NCBI GenBank assembly: GCA_902784435.1 | Contig: CACZUR010000001.1 | Span: forward strand, 80,144 to 144,143 | DNA length: 64,000 nucleotides | From: an uncultured Bacteroidia bacterium | GTDB lineage: Bacteria; Bacteroidota; Bacteroidia; Bacteroidales; UBA932 | Reading direction: 5' to 3' | Notes under the pieces: generated by a model | Database searches by the model: none | What the model saw: the letters and a program-made list of their open reading frames with translations, nothing else | What the model was told of the DNA's origin: nothing | Position numbers and translations under genes: made by a program | Shown: piece after piece, positions 49,889-58,102 of the stretch | Numbering within the stretch: position 1 is the stretch's first letter | Layout: each line of letters opens with the position of its first letter

Positions 49889-51840
49889 GTAAAAGAATAG
49901 GACTGTTACAACGGATTCAATCTTCCCTGTCGGCCCGGATCAGCCTCTGGACCGTGCTGTTCGCGGCGCTGGTATTCAGTGCCGCCCTGCTGGTATTGGG
50001 CGTCCGCTCCCGTCGGGCCGTGCGGGAAGAAGCCTACAAGACGGCCAGTCAGGTGCTGGACAATACGGTATACCGTGTGAACGACATCCTGGAAAGCGTG
50101 GAGCTGGTGGCCGACAACATGGAGTGGCTCATCTACAAGAATCTGGACAATCCGGACGCCATGCTGGAGATTTCCCACAACGTAGTGCAGGGCAACAGTT
50201 TCCTCAATGGCTGTTCCATCTCCTTCGAACCTTATTTTTATCCGCAGAAAGGCCGCTACTTCAGCGCCTATTCCAACAACAACGGGCGCTATGTCTACAC
50301 CATCCAGGAAGGAGAGGAAGACTATCAGTACTTCTACCTGAACTGGTACATGCTGCCCAAACTCCTGCTGCAGCCCGTCTGGACAGAGCCTTACTCGGAT
50401 CAGGAAATCGCCGACGAAGGGAAGATGTCGCTGGAAATGACGGTTTCCTATTGCAAACCCCTGATTGGCAACGACGGCAATTTTATCGGCGTACTCTCCC
50501 TGGACGTATCCCTGAAGTGGTTCTCCGACATGATTTCGGACGTCAAACCCTACAAGGACTCCTATGCCTTCCTGATCGGCCGAGGCGGCAGCTACCTGGT
50601 TCACCCGGACCCGGACAAACTCTTTTACGAGACCTTGTTCACGCCCGCCCTGGTAGGAGAAGCCCCGCCGGAACAGATTCAGCTGGGCAAGGATATGCTG
50701 GACTGGAAAGAAGGAATGTACCAGTTCAAAGAAAAAGGAAAGGCAGCGAGTTACGTCTTTTTCAAGCCCCTGATGCACACCGGCTGGAGCATTGCCATCG
50801 TTTGTCCGGTGTATTCCATCTTCGGGGGCTTCAACCGCCTCAGGAACGTGATGCTCCTGAATATCCTCATCGGCCTGCTGCTGCAGTTTCTGGTCCTGTA
50901 TAAGGTGATCAGCAAACTGCTCCGGCCCCTGAAGCATCTGGCCGGACACGCGGAAACCATCGCCTCCGGAAACTTCGAAGTCACTCTTTCTCCCATGGAC
51001 CGGACGGATGAAATCGGCGTTCTAAACCGCTCGTTCCGCTATATGCAAAGTTCCCTGATCACCTATATCGACGAACTCACCCAGTCCACCGCCAAGCGCG
51101 AGCGCATCGAAGGAGAACTGCAGATTGCCCGGGACATCCAGATGGGCATGGTGCCCCGCGTATTCCCGGCCTTCCCGGAGCGCAGGGACATTGACATGTA
51201 TGCCGATATGTTCCCGGCCAAAGAAGTGGGCGGAGACCTGTACGACTACTTTATCCAGGACGAAAAACTGTATTTCTGCATTGGCGACGTGTCCGGCAAG
51301 GGCGTCCCGGCCAGTCTCTTTATGGCCGTGGCCCGCAATCTGTTCCGCGTGGTGGCCGGGCAGGGCATGACCCCGGAAGAAGTGGCCCGCCAGATCAATG
51401 ACACCATCTCCCGGGACAACCAGCAGATGATGTTCATCACGCTGTTCATCGGCCTGATAGACCTCCGGAGCGGCAGTTTCCACTTCTGCAACTGCGGGCA
51501 CAACCCGCCCATCGTCCTGTCCCGCAGCGGTGCCGCGCCCCACTTCCTGGACTGCCATCCCAATGTGCCGGTGGGCGTGGCCCAGGGCTTCGTATTCCAG
51601 GGCCAGTGCCTGGAGAACTTCCGTGACACGCCCCTGCTCATGTACACGGACGGCCTTACAGAGGCCGAAGACGCCGATCATCAGCTGCTGGGCGAAGACC
51701 GTGTGATGGAGGCCCTGTCGGCCACTCCCTATACCAATGCCGCCAATACCGTATTGCTGCTGCTGGACACCGTGCATGCGCACGTGAAAGACGCAGAGCA
51801 GTCCGACGACCTCACACTCCTTTGTATCAATACCCTGTAA
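49885..51840 (+). CDS. Membrane sensor SpoIIE-type serine phosphatase (dCache-HAMP-PP2C)
   Basis: A 651-residue signalling protein. A membrane helix at about residues 20-40, an extracytoplasmic dCache-like domain to about 310 (FEPYFYPQKGRYFSAYSNNN, VSYCKPLIGNDGNFIGVLSL, SYLVHPDPDK), a second helix, and a HAMP domain near 350-400 precede the PP2C/SpoIIE domain. That domain carries metal-binding Asp in KEVGGDLYDYF, GDVSGKGVPASLFMA, TDGLTEA and SDDLTLL. It should dephosphorylate an anti-anti-sigma type partner in response to a periplasmic signal. No STAS protein is in the window. It is coupled to the NMT1-like gene. Confidence 0.93.
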   Translation: MSKRIGLLQRIQSSLSARISLWTVLFAALVFSAALLVLGVRSRRAVREEAYKTASQVLDNTVYRVNDILESVELVADNMEWLIYKNLDNPDAMLEISHNVVQGNSFLNGCSISFEPYFYPQKGRYFSAYSNNNGRYVYTIQEGEEDYQYFYLNWYMLPKLLLQPVWTEPYSDQEIADEGKMSLEMTVSYCKPLIGNDGNFIGVLSLDVSLKWFSDMISDVKPYKDSYAFLIGRGGSYLVHPDPDKLFYETLFTPALVGEAPPEQIQLGKDMLDWKEGMYQFKEKGKAASYVFFKPLMHTGWSIAIVCPVYSIFGGFNRLRNVMLLNILIGLLLQFLVLYKVISKLLRPLKHLAGHAETIASGNFEVTLSPMDRTDEIGVLNRSFRYMQSSLITYIDELTQSTAKRERIEGELQIARDIQMGMVPRVFPAFPERRDIDMYADMFPAKEVGGDLYDYFIQDEKLYFCIGDVSGKGVPASLFMAVARNLFRVVAGQGMTPEEVARQINDTISRDNQQMMFITLFIGLIDLRSGSFHFCNCGHNPPIVLSRSGAAPHFLDCHPNVPVGVAQGFVFQGQCLENFRDTPLLMYTDGLTEAEDADHQLLGEDRVMEALSATPYTNAANTVLLLLDTVHAHVKDAEQSDDLTLLCINTL

Positions 51841-51856
51841 TTTATTTTTATCAGAT

Positions 51857-52198
51857 ATGGACAACAATCAAGGCAAACCCGCACAACCGCAGCTCAGTCT
51901 GGAACTGAACCCGCAGATAACCAAGACCTCCTACTCCAACCTGGCCATCATCTCCCACTCCCGGAGCGAATTCGTCATCGACTTTGCCGCTACCCTCCCG
52001 GGCATGCCCAAAGCCCTCATCGGCGACCGCATCATCATGACTCCGGAACATGCCAAACGCCTGATGAACGCCCTCTTTGACAACATCTCCAAGTACGAAG
52101 CCCAGTTTGGCGTCATCGACCTTTCCGGTGGCAAAGGCCCCCAGGGCGGAACCTTCAATTTGGCGGACTTCGGCCCGCTGGGTGGCAGCAAGTCCTAG
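51857..52198 (+). CDS. DUF3467 protein
   Basis: A 113-residue cytoplasmic protein of the DUF3467 family, recognised by LELNPQITKTSYSNLAIISHSRSEFVIDFAA and IIMTPEHAKRLMNALFDNISKYEAQFG. Length and layout are typical. The function is unknown; the fold is thought to be a small beta-sandwich. It follows the SpoIIE gene by 16 nt and may be the last gene of the signalling operon. It is convergent with citF. Confidence 0.9.
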   Translation: MDNNQGKPAQPQLSLELNPQITKTSYSNLAIISHSRSEFVIDFAATLPGMPKALIGDRIIMTPEHAKRLMNALFDNISKYEAQFGVIDLSGGKGPQGGTFNLADFGPLGGSKS

Positions 52199-52227
52199 GC
52201 AGGCTAACGAAGCCCGCGTGAGGGGCC

Positions 52228-53646
52228 TCAGACGATGTTGTAGATGCGGTCCAGGACAGAGCCGTCGCGGTTCATCACTACGCCCACCACTTTGTCGCCG
52301 AAGGGCAGCGGATCGGGCGTGCCGATGATGGAGCCGGCCTTGTCGGCCAGTTCGTGGATATCCACCACCTTCAGGCCGGCCTGGCGCAGGCGCTGGGCGA
52401 TTTCCGGGCGGAGCGGGTTCACGGCAATGCCGTACTCCGTGACCACCACGTCCACGGACTTGCCGGGGGTGATGAGGGTGGTCACCTTGGGCACGACGCA
52501 GGGAATGCGGCCGCGCAGGAGCGGGCACACGATGATGCTCAGGGCGCTGTCGGCTGCGGTATCCTGATGCCCGCCGATGGCACCGCGGATGATGCCGTCG
52601 GAGCCCACCAGCACGTTCACGTTGAAGTCCGTATCCACCTCCAGGGCGCTCAGGATCACGATGTCCAGGGCGTGCGTGGCGCTGCCCAGGTGCTGGCCGG
52701 AAGCATATTCTACGGCCGATACTTCCTGGTGCGAAGGGTCGTTCTTGATGGATTCGGCCGCCACTTTGTCAAAGGACTGCACGTCGATGAGCTTGCCGAT
52801 AAGTCCTTCCTCGTGCAGTTTGACCATGTGCGCCGTAATGCCGCCGAGGGCGAAAGAAGCCTTGATGCCCCGGCTGATCATCTCTTCGCGGATGTATTTC
52901 ACGGCCGCCAGGGAGGCGCCGCCGGTACCCGTCTGGATGGAAAAACCGTCTACGAACAGGCCGGAGTTGATGATGACCTTGGCAGCCTGCTTGGCCAGCA
53001 GGATGTCGCGGGGGTTCTTGGAGTCGCGGATGGCGCCGGCGGCAATCTTGGAGCTATCGCCTACGCTGTCTACTACCACCACGGACTCTACGTCGGCCGC
53101 ATGGATGGACATGGGCATGTTGGGATATTCCACCAGGTCGTCCGTAATCACCACCACGTGGGCGGCGTAACGGGCGTCCGGGAGGGCATAGCCCAGCGAG
53201 CCGCAGATGCTCTTGGCATTCTGGCTGCGGGAATAGCCGCAGGCGTTGCCCAGTTCGTCGGAGGACGATGCCCCCAGGAAGGCCACGTCAATTTTCAGTT
53301 CCCCATTGGCGATGGCGCTGCCGCGGCCGCCATGGGAGCGGAACACCACGGGATTGGCCATGAGGCCGTGGGAGATGGCATCGGCCAGTTCTCCGCGGAG
53401 GCCCGAAGTGGAAATGCCGGTGATGACCCCGCTCCGGATGTGTTCGATGAGGGGCTTGTGTACGTCCGAGAGGCTGGAGGCGGCCAGTTTAAGGTCTTTG
53501 AAGCCCATTTCGGCCAGCTTGTCCACGACCATGTTCACCACCTTGTCTCCACCCCGGAAGTGGTGGTGGAAACTGATGGTCATGCCATCGCGGAGACCGC
53601 TCCGGCGAATGGCTTCTTCCAGGGATACTACTTTTGAGTTTCTCAT
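52228..53646 (-). CDS. citF: Citrate lyase alpha subunit
   Basis: A 472-residue citrate:acetyl-ACP transferase that exchanges acetyl for citryl on the acyl carrier subunit. The CitF pattern is clear: SFHHHFRGGDKVVNMV, ISTSGLRGELADAIS, the GGRGSAIANGELKIDVAFLGA block, FSIQTGTGGASLAAVKYI, and VVVTEYGIAVNPLRPEIAQRL near the end. Full length. Its ATG overlaps the stop of citE by 4 nt. It is the last gene of the citDEF operon. Confidence 0.96.
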   Translation of the reverse strand: MRNSKVVSLEEAIRRSGLRDGMTISFHHHFRGGDKVVNMVVDKLAEMGFKDLKLAASSLSDVHKPLIEHIRSGVITGISTSGLRGELADAISHGLMANPVVFRSHGGRGSAIANGELKIDVAFLGASSSDELGNACGYSRSQNAKSICGSLGYALPDARYAAHVVVITDDLVEYPNMPMSIHAADVESVVVVDSVGDSSKIAAGAIRDSKNPRDILLAKQAAKVIINSGLFVDGFSIQTGTGGASLAAVKYIREEMISRGIKASFALGGITAHMVKLHEEGLIGKLIDVQSFDKVAAESIKNDPSHQEVSAVEYASGQHLGSATHALDIVILSALEVDTDFNVNVLVGSDGIIRGAIGGHQDTAADSALSIIVCPLLRGRIPCVVPKVTTLITPGKSVDVVVTEYGIAVNPLRPEIAQRLRQAGLKVVDIHELADKAGSIIGTPDPLPFGDKVVGVVMNRDGSVLDRIYNIV

Positions 53647-54533
53647 AGCGCTTCCTCCTCACTGATGACACCGGCGGCTACGGCCAGGGCGATAGTGCGC
53701 TCTGCGCGCAGCACCACCGGCCGGTCTACCATCTTGCCGTTCACGGCAATGACACCGGAACCCTTGGCCTGGGCTTCCTTGATGGCGGCCACCACGGCGC
53801 GGGCCTTGTTGATTTCCTTTTCCGTAGGGGTGAACACGCTGTTCACCACCTCTATCTGGCGCGGGTTGATGATGGATTTTCCGTCAAAGCCCAGCGTCTT
53901 GATCAGTTCCACTTCCTTGCGGAAGGTCTCCATGTCGTCCAGGTTGCTGTATACGGTGTCGAAGCAGCAGATACCGGCCGCCCGGGCGGCCACCACAATC
54001 TGCTCGCGGGCCAGCAGCAGCTCTGCGCCACCGGGCGTGCGGTTGGTCTTGAGGTTGGCGCTGTAGTCCTCTGCTCCCAGGGCGATGCCCATCATGCGGG
54101 GCGACGCCGTGGCGATGGCATAGGCGTTCACTATACCCAGGGCACTCTCGATGGCGGCCATGATGCGGGTCTCCCCCACCCGGCCGATCTCGGTTTCCAC
54201 CTTGAGGATTTCGGCCTCCAGTTCACGGACTTCATCGGCCGTCTCCGTCTTGGGCATGCGGATTACATCCACCCCGGCCTTCACCACGGCTTCCACGTCC
54301 TTCTTGCCATAGGGCGTGTTGAGCGGATTGATGCGCACCACCATTTCCGTATTCCCGTAATCGATGGTCTTGAGGGCGTTGTATACCAGCAGACGGGCAG
54401 CGTCCTTTTCCGCCATGGTCACGGAGTCTTCCAGGTCCAGCATTATGCTGTCCGGCCCGTAGATATGGGCATCGGCCATCATTCCCGGATTGTTGCCGGG
54501 AACGAACATCATGGTTCTCCTCAGTCTTTCCAT
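53643..54533 (-). CDS. citE: Citrate lyase beta subunit
   Basis: About 296 residues, a TIM-barrel citryl-ACP lyase releasing oxaloacetate. The N-terminus RRTMMFVPGNNPGMMADAHIYGPDSIMLDLEDSV is characteristic; KTETADEVRELE, MAAIESALGIVNAYAIA and FDGKSIINPRQIEVVN follow. I placed the start at 54533 (MERLRR), which overlaps citD by 13 nt; the longer frame back to 54590 reads as unrelated sequence. It is translationally coupled to citD upstream and citF downstream. Confidence 0.96.
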   Translation of the reverse strand: MERLRRTMMFVPGNNPGMMADAHIYGPDSIMLDLEDSVTMAEKDAARLLVYNALKTIDYGNTEMVVRINPLNTPYGKKDVEAVVKAGVDVIRMPKTETADEVRELEAEILKVETEIGRVGETRIMAAIESALGIVNAYAIATASPRMMGIALGAEDYSANLKTNRTPGGAELLLAREQIVVAARAAGICCFDTVYSNLDDMETFRKEVELIKTLGFDGKSIINPRQIEVVNSVFTPTEKEINKARAVVAAIKEAQAKGSGVIAVNGKMVDRPVVLRAERTIALAVAAGVISEEEAL

Positions 54534-54790
54534 ACGTCTTTTCCCGTTGCCCGGACGGCGGCCGCAGTGACCCTGGCCCGGATGGTGCAATCCAGCGCTC
54601 CTTTGTCTATGGCCTGCACGTGAGCGTCCTGAACGCCCAGGCCTTCCAGTGTTTCCGTAATGACGGCCTTGATTTGCCGGCCGAACTGCGCGGCCACGGA
54701 GCTCTGCAGTTCTATCTGCAGCCCTTCTCCGGGGCCGATGGTGACCATGATGTCACCGCTTTCCAATGTTCCAGCGATTGCTTCTTTCAT
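54521..54790 (-). CDS. citD: Citrate lyase acyl carrier (gamma) subunit
   Basis: An 89-residue acyl carrier protein. The serine in GTLESGDIMV near residue 11 is in the position that carries the phosphoribosyl-dephospho-CoA group. QFGRQIKAVITETLEGLGV and DKGALDCTIRARVTAAAVR complete the family pattern. It is the first gene of citDEF. No citC, citX or citG gene is in view, so the activating enzymes must be elsewhere. No clear promoter box was found upstream; a REP-like hairpin pair lies there. Confidence 0.93.
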   Translation of the reverse strand: MKEAIAGTLESGDIMVTIGPGEGLQIELQSSVAAQFGRQIKAVITETLEGLGVQDAHVQAIDKGALDCTIRARVTAAAVRATGKDVWKD

Positions 54791-54805
54791 TTCGTTCCAT
54801 TTTAT

Positions 54806-54854
54806 GATGCCCGATCAGGTCGGGCATGACGTCATTCCCGGCTTGACCGGGAAT
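54806..54854. repeat. REP-like double-hairpin intergenic element
   Basis: Two adjacent perfect 8-bp hairpins: ATGCCCGA-TCAGG-TCGGGCAT (54807-54827) and ATTCCCGG-CTTGA-CCGGGAAT (54834-54854), joined by GACGTC. Elements of this wording occur as dispersed intergenic repeats in many bacteria. It touches the stop of the pdxB fusion and could also act as its terminator. Confidence 0.7.
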
Positions 54855-57389
54855 CTATGCCTGATGGGCGGGACGCAGGAGGTCCAGCACCACTTTTACG
54901 GGATTGAAGGTTTCTACGGGCACTTCCACGAACAGGGTGTTCCAGTTGCTCATGGCGCCGTTCCACAGGCCGGGCAGCTCCAGAGCTTTGAGTTCGCGGC
55001 CTTCGAAGCTCTTGGAACTCATGAAGCCGGCCTCCGGATCTACGTATTTGAGGAGGTCGAAGTGCTCTCCCTTGTAATCGTACAGGCAGCACACCAGGTC
55101 TACGGGGTTGAAGTGCGTGGCGTGGGACATGGCGTCCATGGCCGATGCATCCTCCTTGTTGATCTGGACGCTTTCCAGGATCTGGAGGCTGGTGCTGCCG
55201 TCCTTGCCTTCAATGACATAGGGGCCGCCGCCGGGTTCGCCCTCGTTGCGCACCATGCCGCAGACGCGGACGGGGCGGTTGAGCTTGGCGCGGAGCAGTT
55301 CTTCCTCCTCCTGGGCCGAAGCGGTCTTGGGAAGGCTCACGCACAGCTCCTTCTCCAGGAAGCTGCGGATTTCTGCGCACAACGGGGCCGATGCCCCCTT
55401 GTCCAGCGCCTGCAGGTAGCCGAAAATGCGGTCTCTGAGCTGCAGGGCCACCCCCATGAGCACCTGCTTGTACTCTGCGGTGACGGGCAGCAGTTTTTCG
55501 TGGGCTACATTGTCGATATTCTTGATGCTCACCAGCTCTTCCTGCACTTTGTCCAGGTTGTAGATGAGGGCGCCGTGTCCGGCGGGACGGAAGAGCAGGG
55601 TGCCGTCGGCCTTGCGGAAAGGCTGGTTCTCCAGATCTACCGCCAGGGTGTCCGTGGCTTTGTCCTGATAGGTGAAACGGATGTTGTACTTAACTCCGTA
55701 ACGCTTCTCGTATGCCGGGACGATGGCTCCGATGGCTTCCTCGAACAGTTCCTTGTGCTCCGGGGAAATGGTGACGGTGAGGTTGCAGGTGCCGTCTGCG
55801 TTGCGCATGTATTCCTGGGCTTCTACCAGATGCTCGGCGATGGCCGTACGCACCTCGTTGGGATAGCGGTGGAACTTGAGCACGCCCTTGGGCTTGCTGC
55901 CGTAGGCCAGGCCGTCCTCTTTCAGGAGTTTGCGCAGGGCCTCTTTCCGGTAGGCGGCGCTGTCCTTGGGCTCCCCGAAGAGCTCCGGCGTATAGAATGC
56001 GAAATCCTTGATGCGGGCTGCCAGCTTGGCGCCGGGAGCATCGGCCGGAAGGTCTTTGCCCTCTTCCAGGGTGGAGAGGCCGCTGAACATATCCTTGAAC
56101 ATGCGGGAGGCGGCGCCGGAAGCCGGGACGAATTTGCACTTGCCCTTGATGGCGGCGCCTTTGTAATAGGCTACCGCCTCTTGGATCTGCTTGGGGTCCA
56201 TGACCCGGATGCCGCGCCCGGGGGTGGCGGGTCCGGCAATTTTCATCCAGGGAAATCCGTTCTTGAAGTGCTGGATCTGCTCTTCTACCTGAGCGATGGA
56301 AGCACCGCGTTCCTGAATCTGTTGAATGTCTTTTTGGCTGAACATAGTGTTATGTGGTTTGATATAGAATTCTCTGCGGTAATTGTATTCGCTGCGCAAT
56401 TTCTCGAAACTGCCGGGATTGCTGCGGAACAGGAAATCGTCCGTGAAAATGGGATAATTGTACTGCAGGATGGCGGCAATCTCTCCCTGGGTTTTGCCCA
56501 GGAGGTCGATGGCTACGGGTTTCAGGTTTTCGTCTTCCGTGGCGGGACGGAAGAAACGCAGTTCCTCGAAGCCGAAGTGCCTTGCTATGGCCTGAACGGC
56601 CTGTGCCGTGCCGTTTTGCTTGCCCTGATAGGAATAGCCGGCAATGTGCGGAGTGGCAATGTCGCACAGTTCTATCAGGTGCTCATTGGGGGTGGGCTCG
56701 TTGCACCAGGTGTCCAGCACCAGGGCGCCCAGTTTGGGACGGGCATGGATGAGGGCGGCTTCGTCCACCACCTCTCCGCGGGAAGCGTTGATAAAGATGG
56801 CCCCCGGCTTCATGAGCTGGAAAAACTCCGTTCCGGCCATCTGGCGGGTTGTCTCGTCCAGGGGTACATGCAAGGTGACCACGGACGACTGCTGCAGCAG
56901 CTCCTCCAGGCTCACGAAATTCTCCGGGCCTTCCCGGAGCTCCCGCGGAGGGTCGTTCAGGAGCACCTTGAAGCCCAGGCTGCGGGCCATGGCCTCTACT
57001 TTTTTTCCTACGTTGCCCACGCCCACGATGCCGATGGTGGCATCTTCCAGGCGGATGGCCCTCCTGGAGGCAATGCCGTACAGGGCGGAGAAAACGTAGT
57101 CTGCCACGCCGCCGGCATTGCAGCCTTCTGCGTTCTGGACATCGATTCCGTGCGCCTGGCACCACGGAAGGTCTATGTGGTCCATGCCGATGGTGGCGCT
57201 GGCAATCATCTGGACACGGGTTCCGGCCAGGGTTTCTTCATTGCATTTGGTACGGGTGCGGATAATGATGGCGTCAGCGTCCTTCATGGACTCGCGGTCT
57301 ATGCTGCGGCCATCCAGATATACTACCTCTGCATAGGGCTCCAGGACGCCCTTCAGAAAGGGGATGTTGGTGTCGGCTACTATCTTCAT
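54855..57389 (-). CDS. 4-phosphoerythronate dehydrogenase (PdxB) fused to a DUF4301 domain
   Basis: About 844 residues in one frame. Residues 1-345 are PdxB, a D-2-hydroxyacid dehydrogenase of vitamin B6 synthesis: MKIVADTNIPFLKGVLEPYA, NAEGCNAGGVADYV, GIVGVGNVGKKVEAMA for NAD binding, the catalytic Arg in NASRGEVVDE, and CDIATPHIAGYSYQGK with the His. From about residue 349 the DUF4301 domain begins with its own Met (MFSQKDIQQIQERGAS) and FVPASGAASRMFKDMF, RYPNEVRTAIAEHLVE, LFRPAGHGALIYNLD. Normally these are separate proteins. The start at 57389 fits the -7 box at 57413-57420. Confidence 0.88.
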   Translation of the reverse strand: MKIVADTNIPFLKGVLEPYAEVVYLDGRSIDRESMKDADAIIIRTRTKCNEETLAGTRVQMIASATIGMDHIDLPWCQAHGIDVQNAEGCNAGGVADYVFSALYGIASRRAIRLEDATIGIVGVGNVGKKVEAMARSLGFKVLLNDPPRELREGPENFVSLEELLQQSSVVTLHVPLDETTRQMAGTEFFQLMKPGAIFINASRGEVVDEAALIHARPKLGALVLDTWCNEPTPNEHLIELCDIATPHIAGYSYQGKQNGTAQAVQAIARHFGFEELRFFRPATEDENLKPVAIDLLGKTQGEIAAILQYNYPIFTDDFLFRSNPGSFEKLRSEYNYRREFYIKPHNTMFSQKDIQQIQERGASIAQVEEQIQHFKNGFPWMKIAGPATPGRGIRVMDPKQIQEAVAYYKGAAIKGKCKFVPASGAASRMFKDMFSGLSTLEEGKDLPADAPGAKLAARIKDFAFYTPELFGEPKDSAAYRKEALRKLLKEDGLAYGSKPKGVLKFHRYPNEVRTAIAEHLVEAQEYMRNADGTCNLTVTISPEHKELFEEAIGAIVPAYEKRYGVKYNIRFTYQDKATDTLAVDLENQPFRKADGTLLFRPAGHGALIYNLDKVQEELVSIKNIDNVAHEKLLPVTAEYKQVLMGVALQLRDRIFGYLQALDKGASAPLCAEIRSFLEKELCVSLPKTASAQEEEELLRAKLNRPVRVCGMVRNEGEPGGGPYVIEGKDGSTSLQILESVQINKEDASAMDAMSHATHFNPVDLVCCLYDYKGEHFDLLKYVDPEAGFMSSKSFEGRELKALELPGLWNGAMSNWNTLFVEVPVETFNPVKVVLDLLRPAHQA

Positions 57390-57412
57390 CCTTGGTTTTG
57401 GCTTTAGTGGTA

Positions 57413-57420
57413 CAAAGATA
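57413..57420 (-). promoter_or_regulatory. -7 box of the pdxB fusion gene
   Basis: TATCTTTG on the minus strand, 23 nt before the ATG at 57389. The -33 element is unclear. It lies just past the stop of the DUF6198 gene. Confidence 0.5.
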
Positions 57421-57433
57421 GCGAAATCTTTTG

Positions 57434-58102
57434 TTATTTCCGCGTGAACCAGCGGGTAATTATGGGGTCGGTCACATGCATGCACAGCCCTGTGAGAATG
57501 GCCTGGATAATGGTGCCTTCCCGCACCACCATGGTGTGGCCGTTACCGGTGAGGAGCCCGAAGAAAACGAGCGCCAGGATGCAGGTGATGGCCACCAGCA
57601 GCACGTCCATGATCACTTTCACCACGGAGAAACTGGCCTTGGAACGCTGTGTGATGATGTGCAGGGTATTGTCGGCCGGAAGGATCCAGCCCTGCCCTAC
57701 CACCTCCAGGCGGATGCCCACGGCCGTAAGAACCACTGCCGCAAGGCTCAGGAGGATCTGGATGAAGTAGTTGGTGGCCGGGGTGCGGATGGCGTCGAAG
57801 AGCCAGATGGCTCCGTCGACCAGATAGCCGAAGATGAGGATGGGCAGCACTTGCAGCAGATGCTCCCAGCGGAAGTCCTTCTTGAGGATAAATGCCTGGA
57901 TGACAATGAACAGCAGGTTGAAGATCCAGGTGAAGGTACCCACTGATACGTGGGTATACTGCAGGCTGAGCACCGTGGGAATGCAGGAGAGCGGGGCAAT
58001 GCCCAGGTTGGACTTGATGGACAGGCCCACACCCAGGGCTACCACAATCAGGCCCAGGGTGGAGATGCCGTAACGGACAAGGAAGTCATGGGTCTTATTC
58101 AT
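57434..58102 (-). CDS. DUF6198/YczE-like membrane protein
   Basis: A 222-residue protein with about five membrane helices. The pattern LVVALGVGLSIKSNLGIAPLSCIPTVLS near the start, WIFNLLFIVIQAFILKKDF and ISTR-like ITQRSKASFSVVKVIMD matches the YczE/YyaS/YitT-like membrane family now split as DUF6198. No transport substrate is established for the family. Its start overlaps the stop of the M23 peptidase gene by 8 nt, so the two are an operon. Confidence 0.85.
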   Translation of the reverse strand: MNKTHDFLVRYGISTLGLIVVALGVGLSIKSNLGIAPLSCIPTVLSLQYTHVSVGTFTWIFNLLFIVIQAFILKKDFRWEHLLQVLPILIFGYLVDGAIWLFDAIRTPATNYFIQILLSLAAVVLTAVGIRLEVVGQGWILPADNTLHIITQRSKASFSVVKVIMDVLLVAITCILALVFFGLLTGNGHTMVVREGTIIQAILTGLCMHVTDPIITRWFTRK

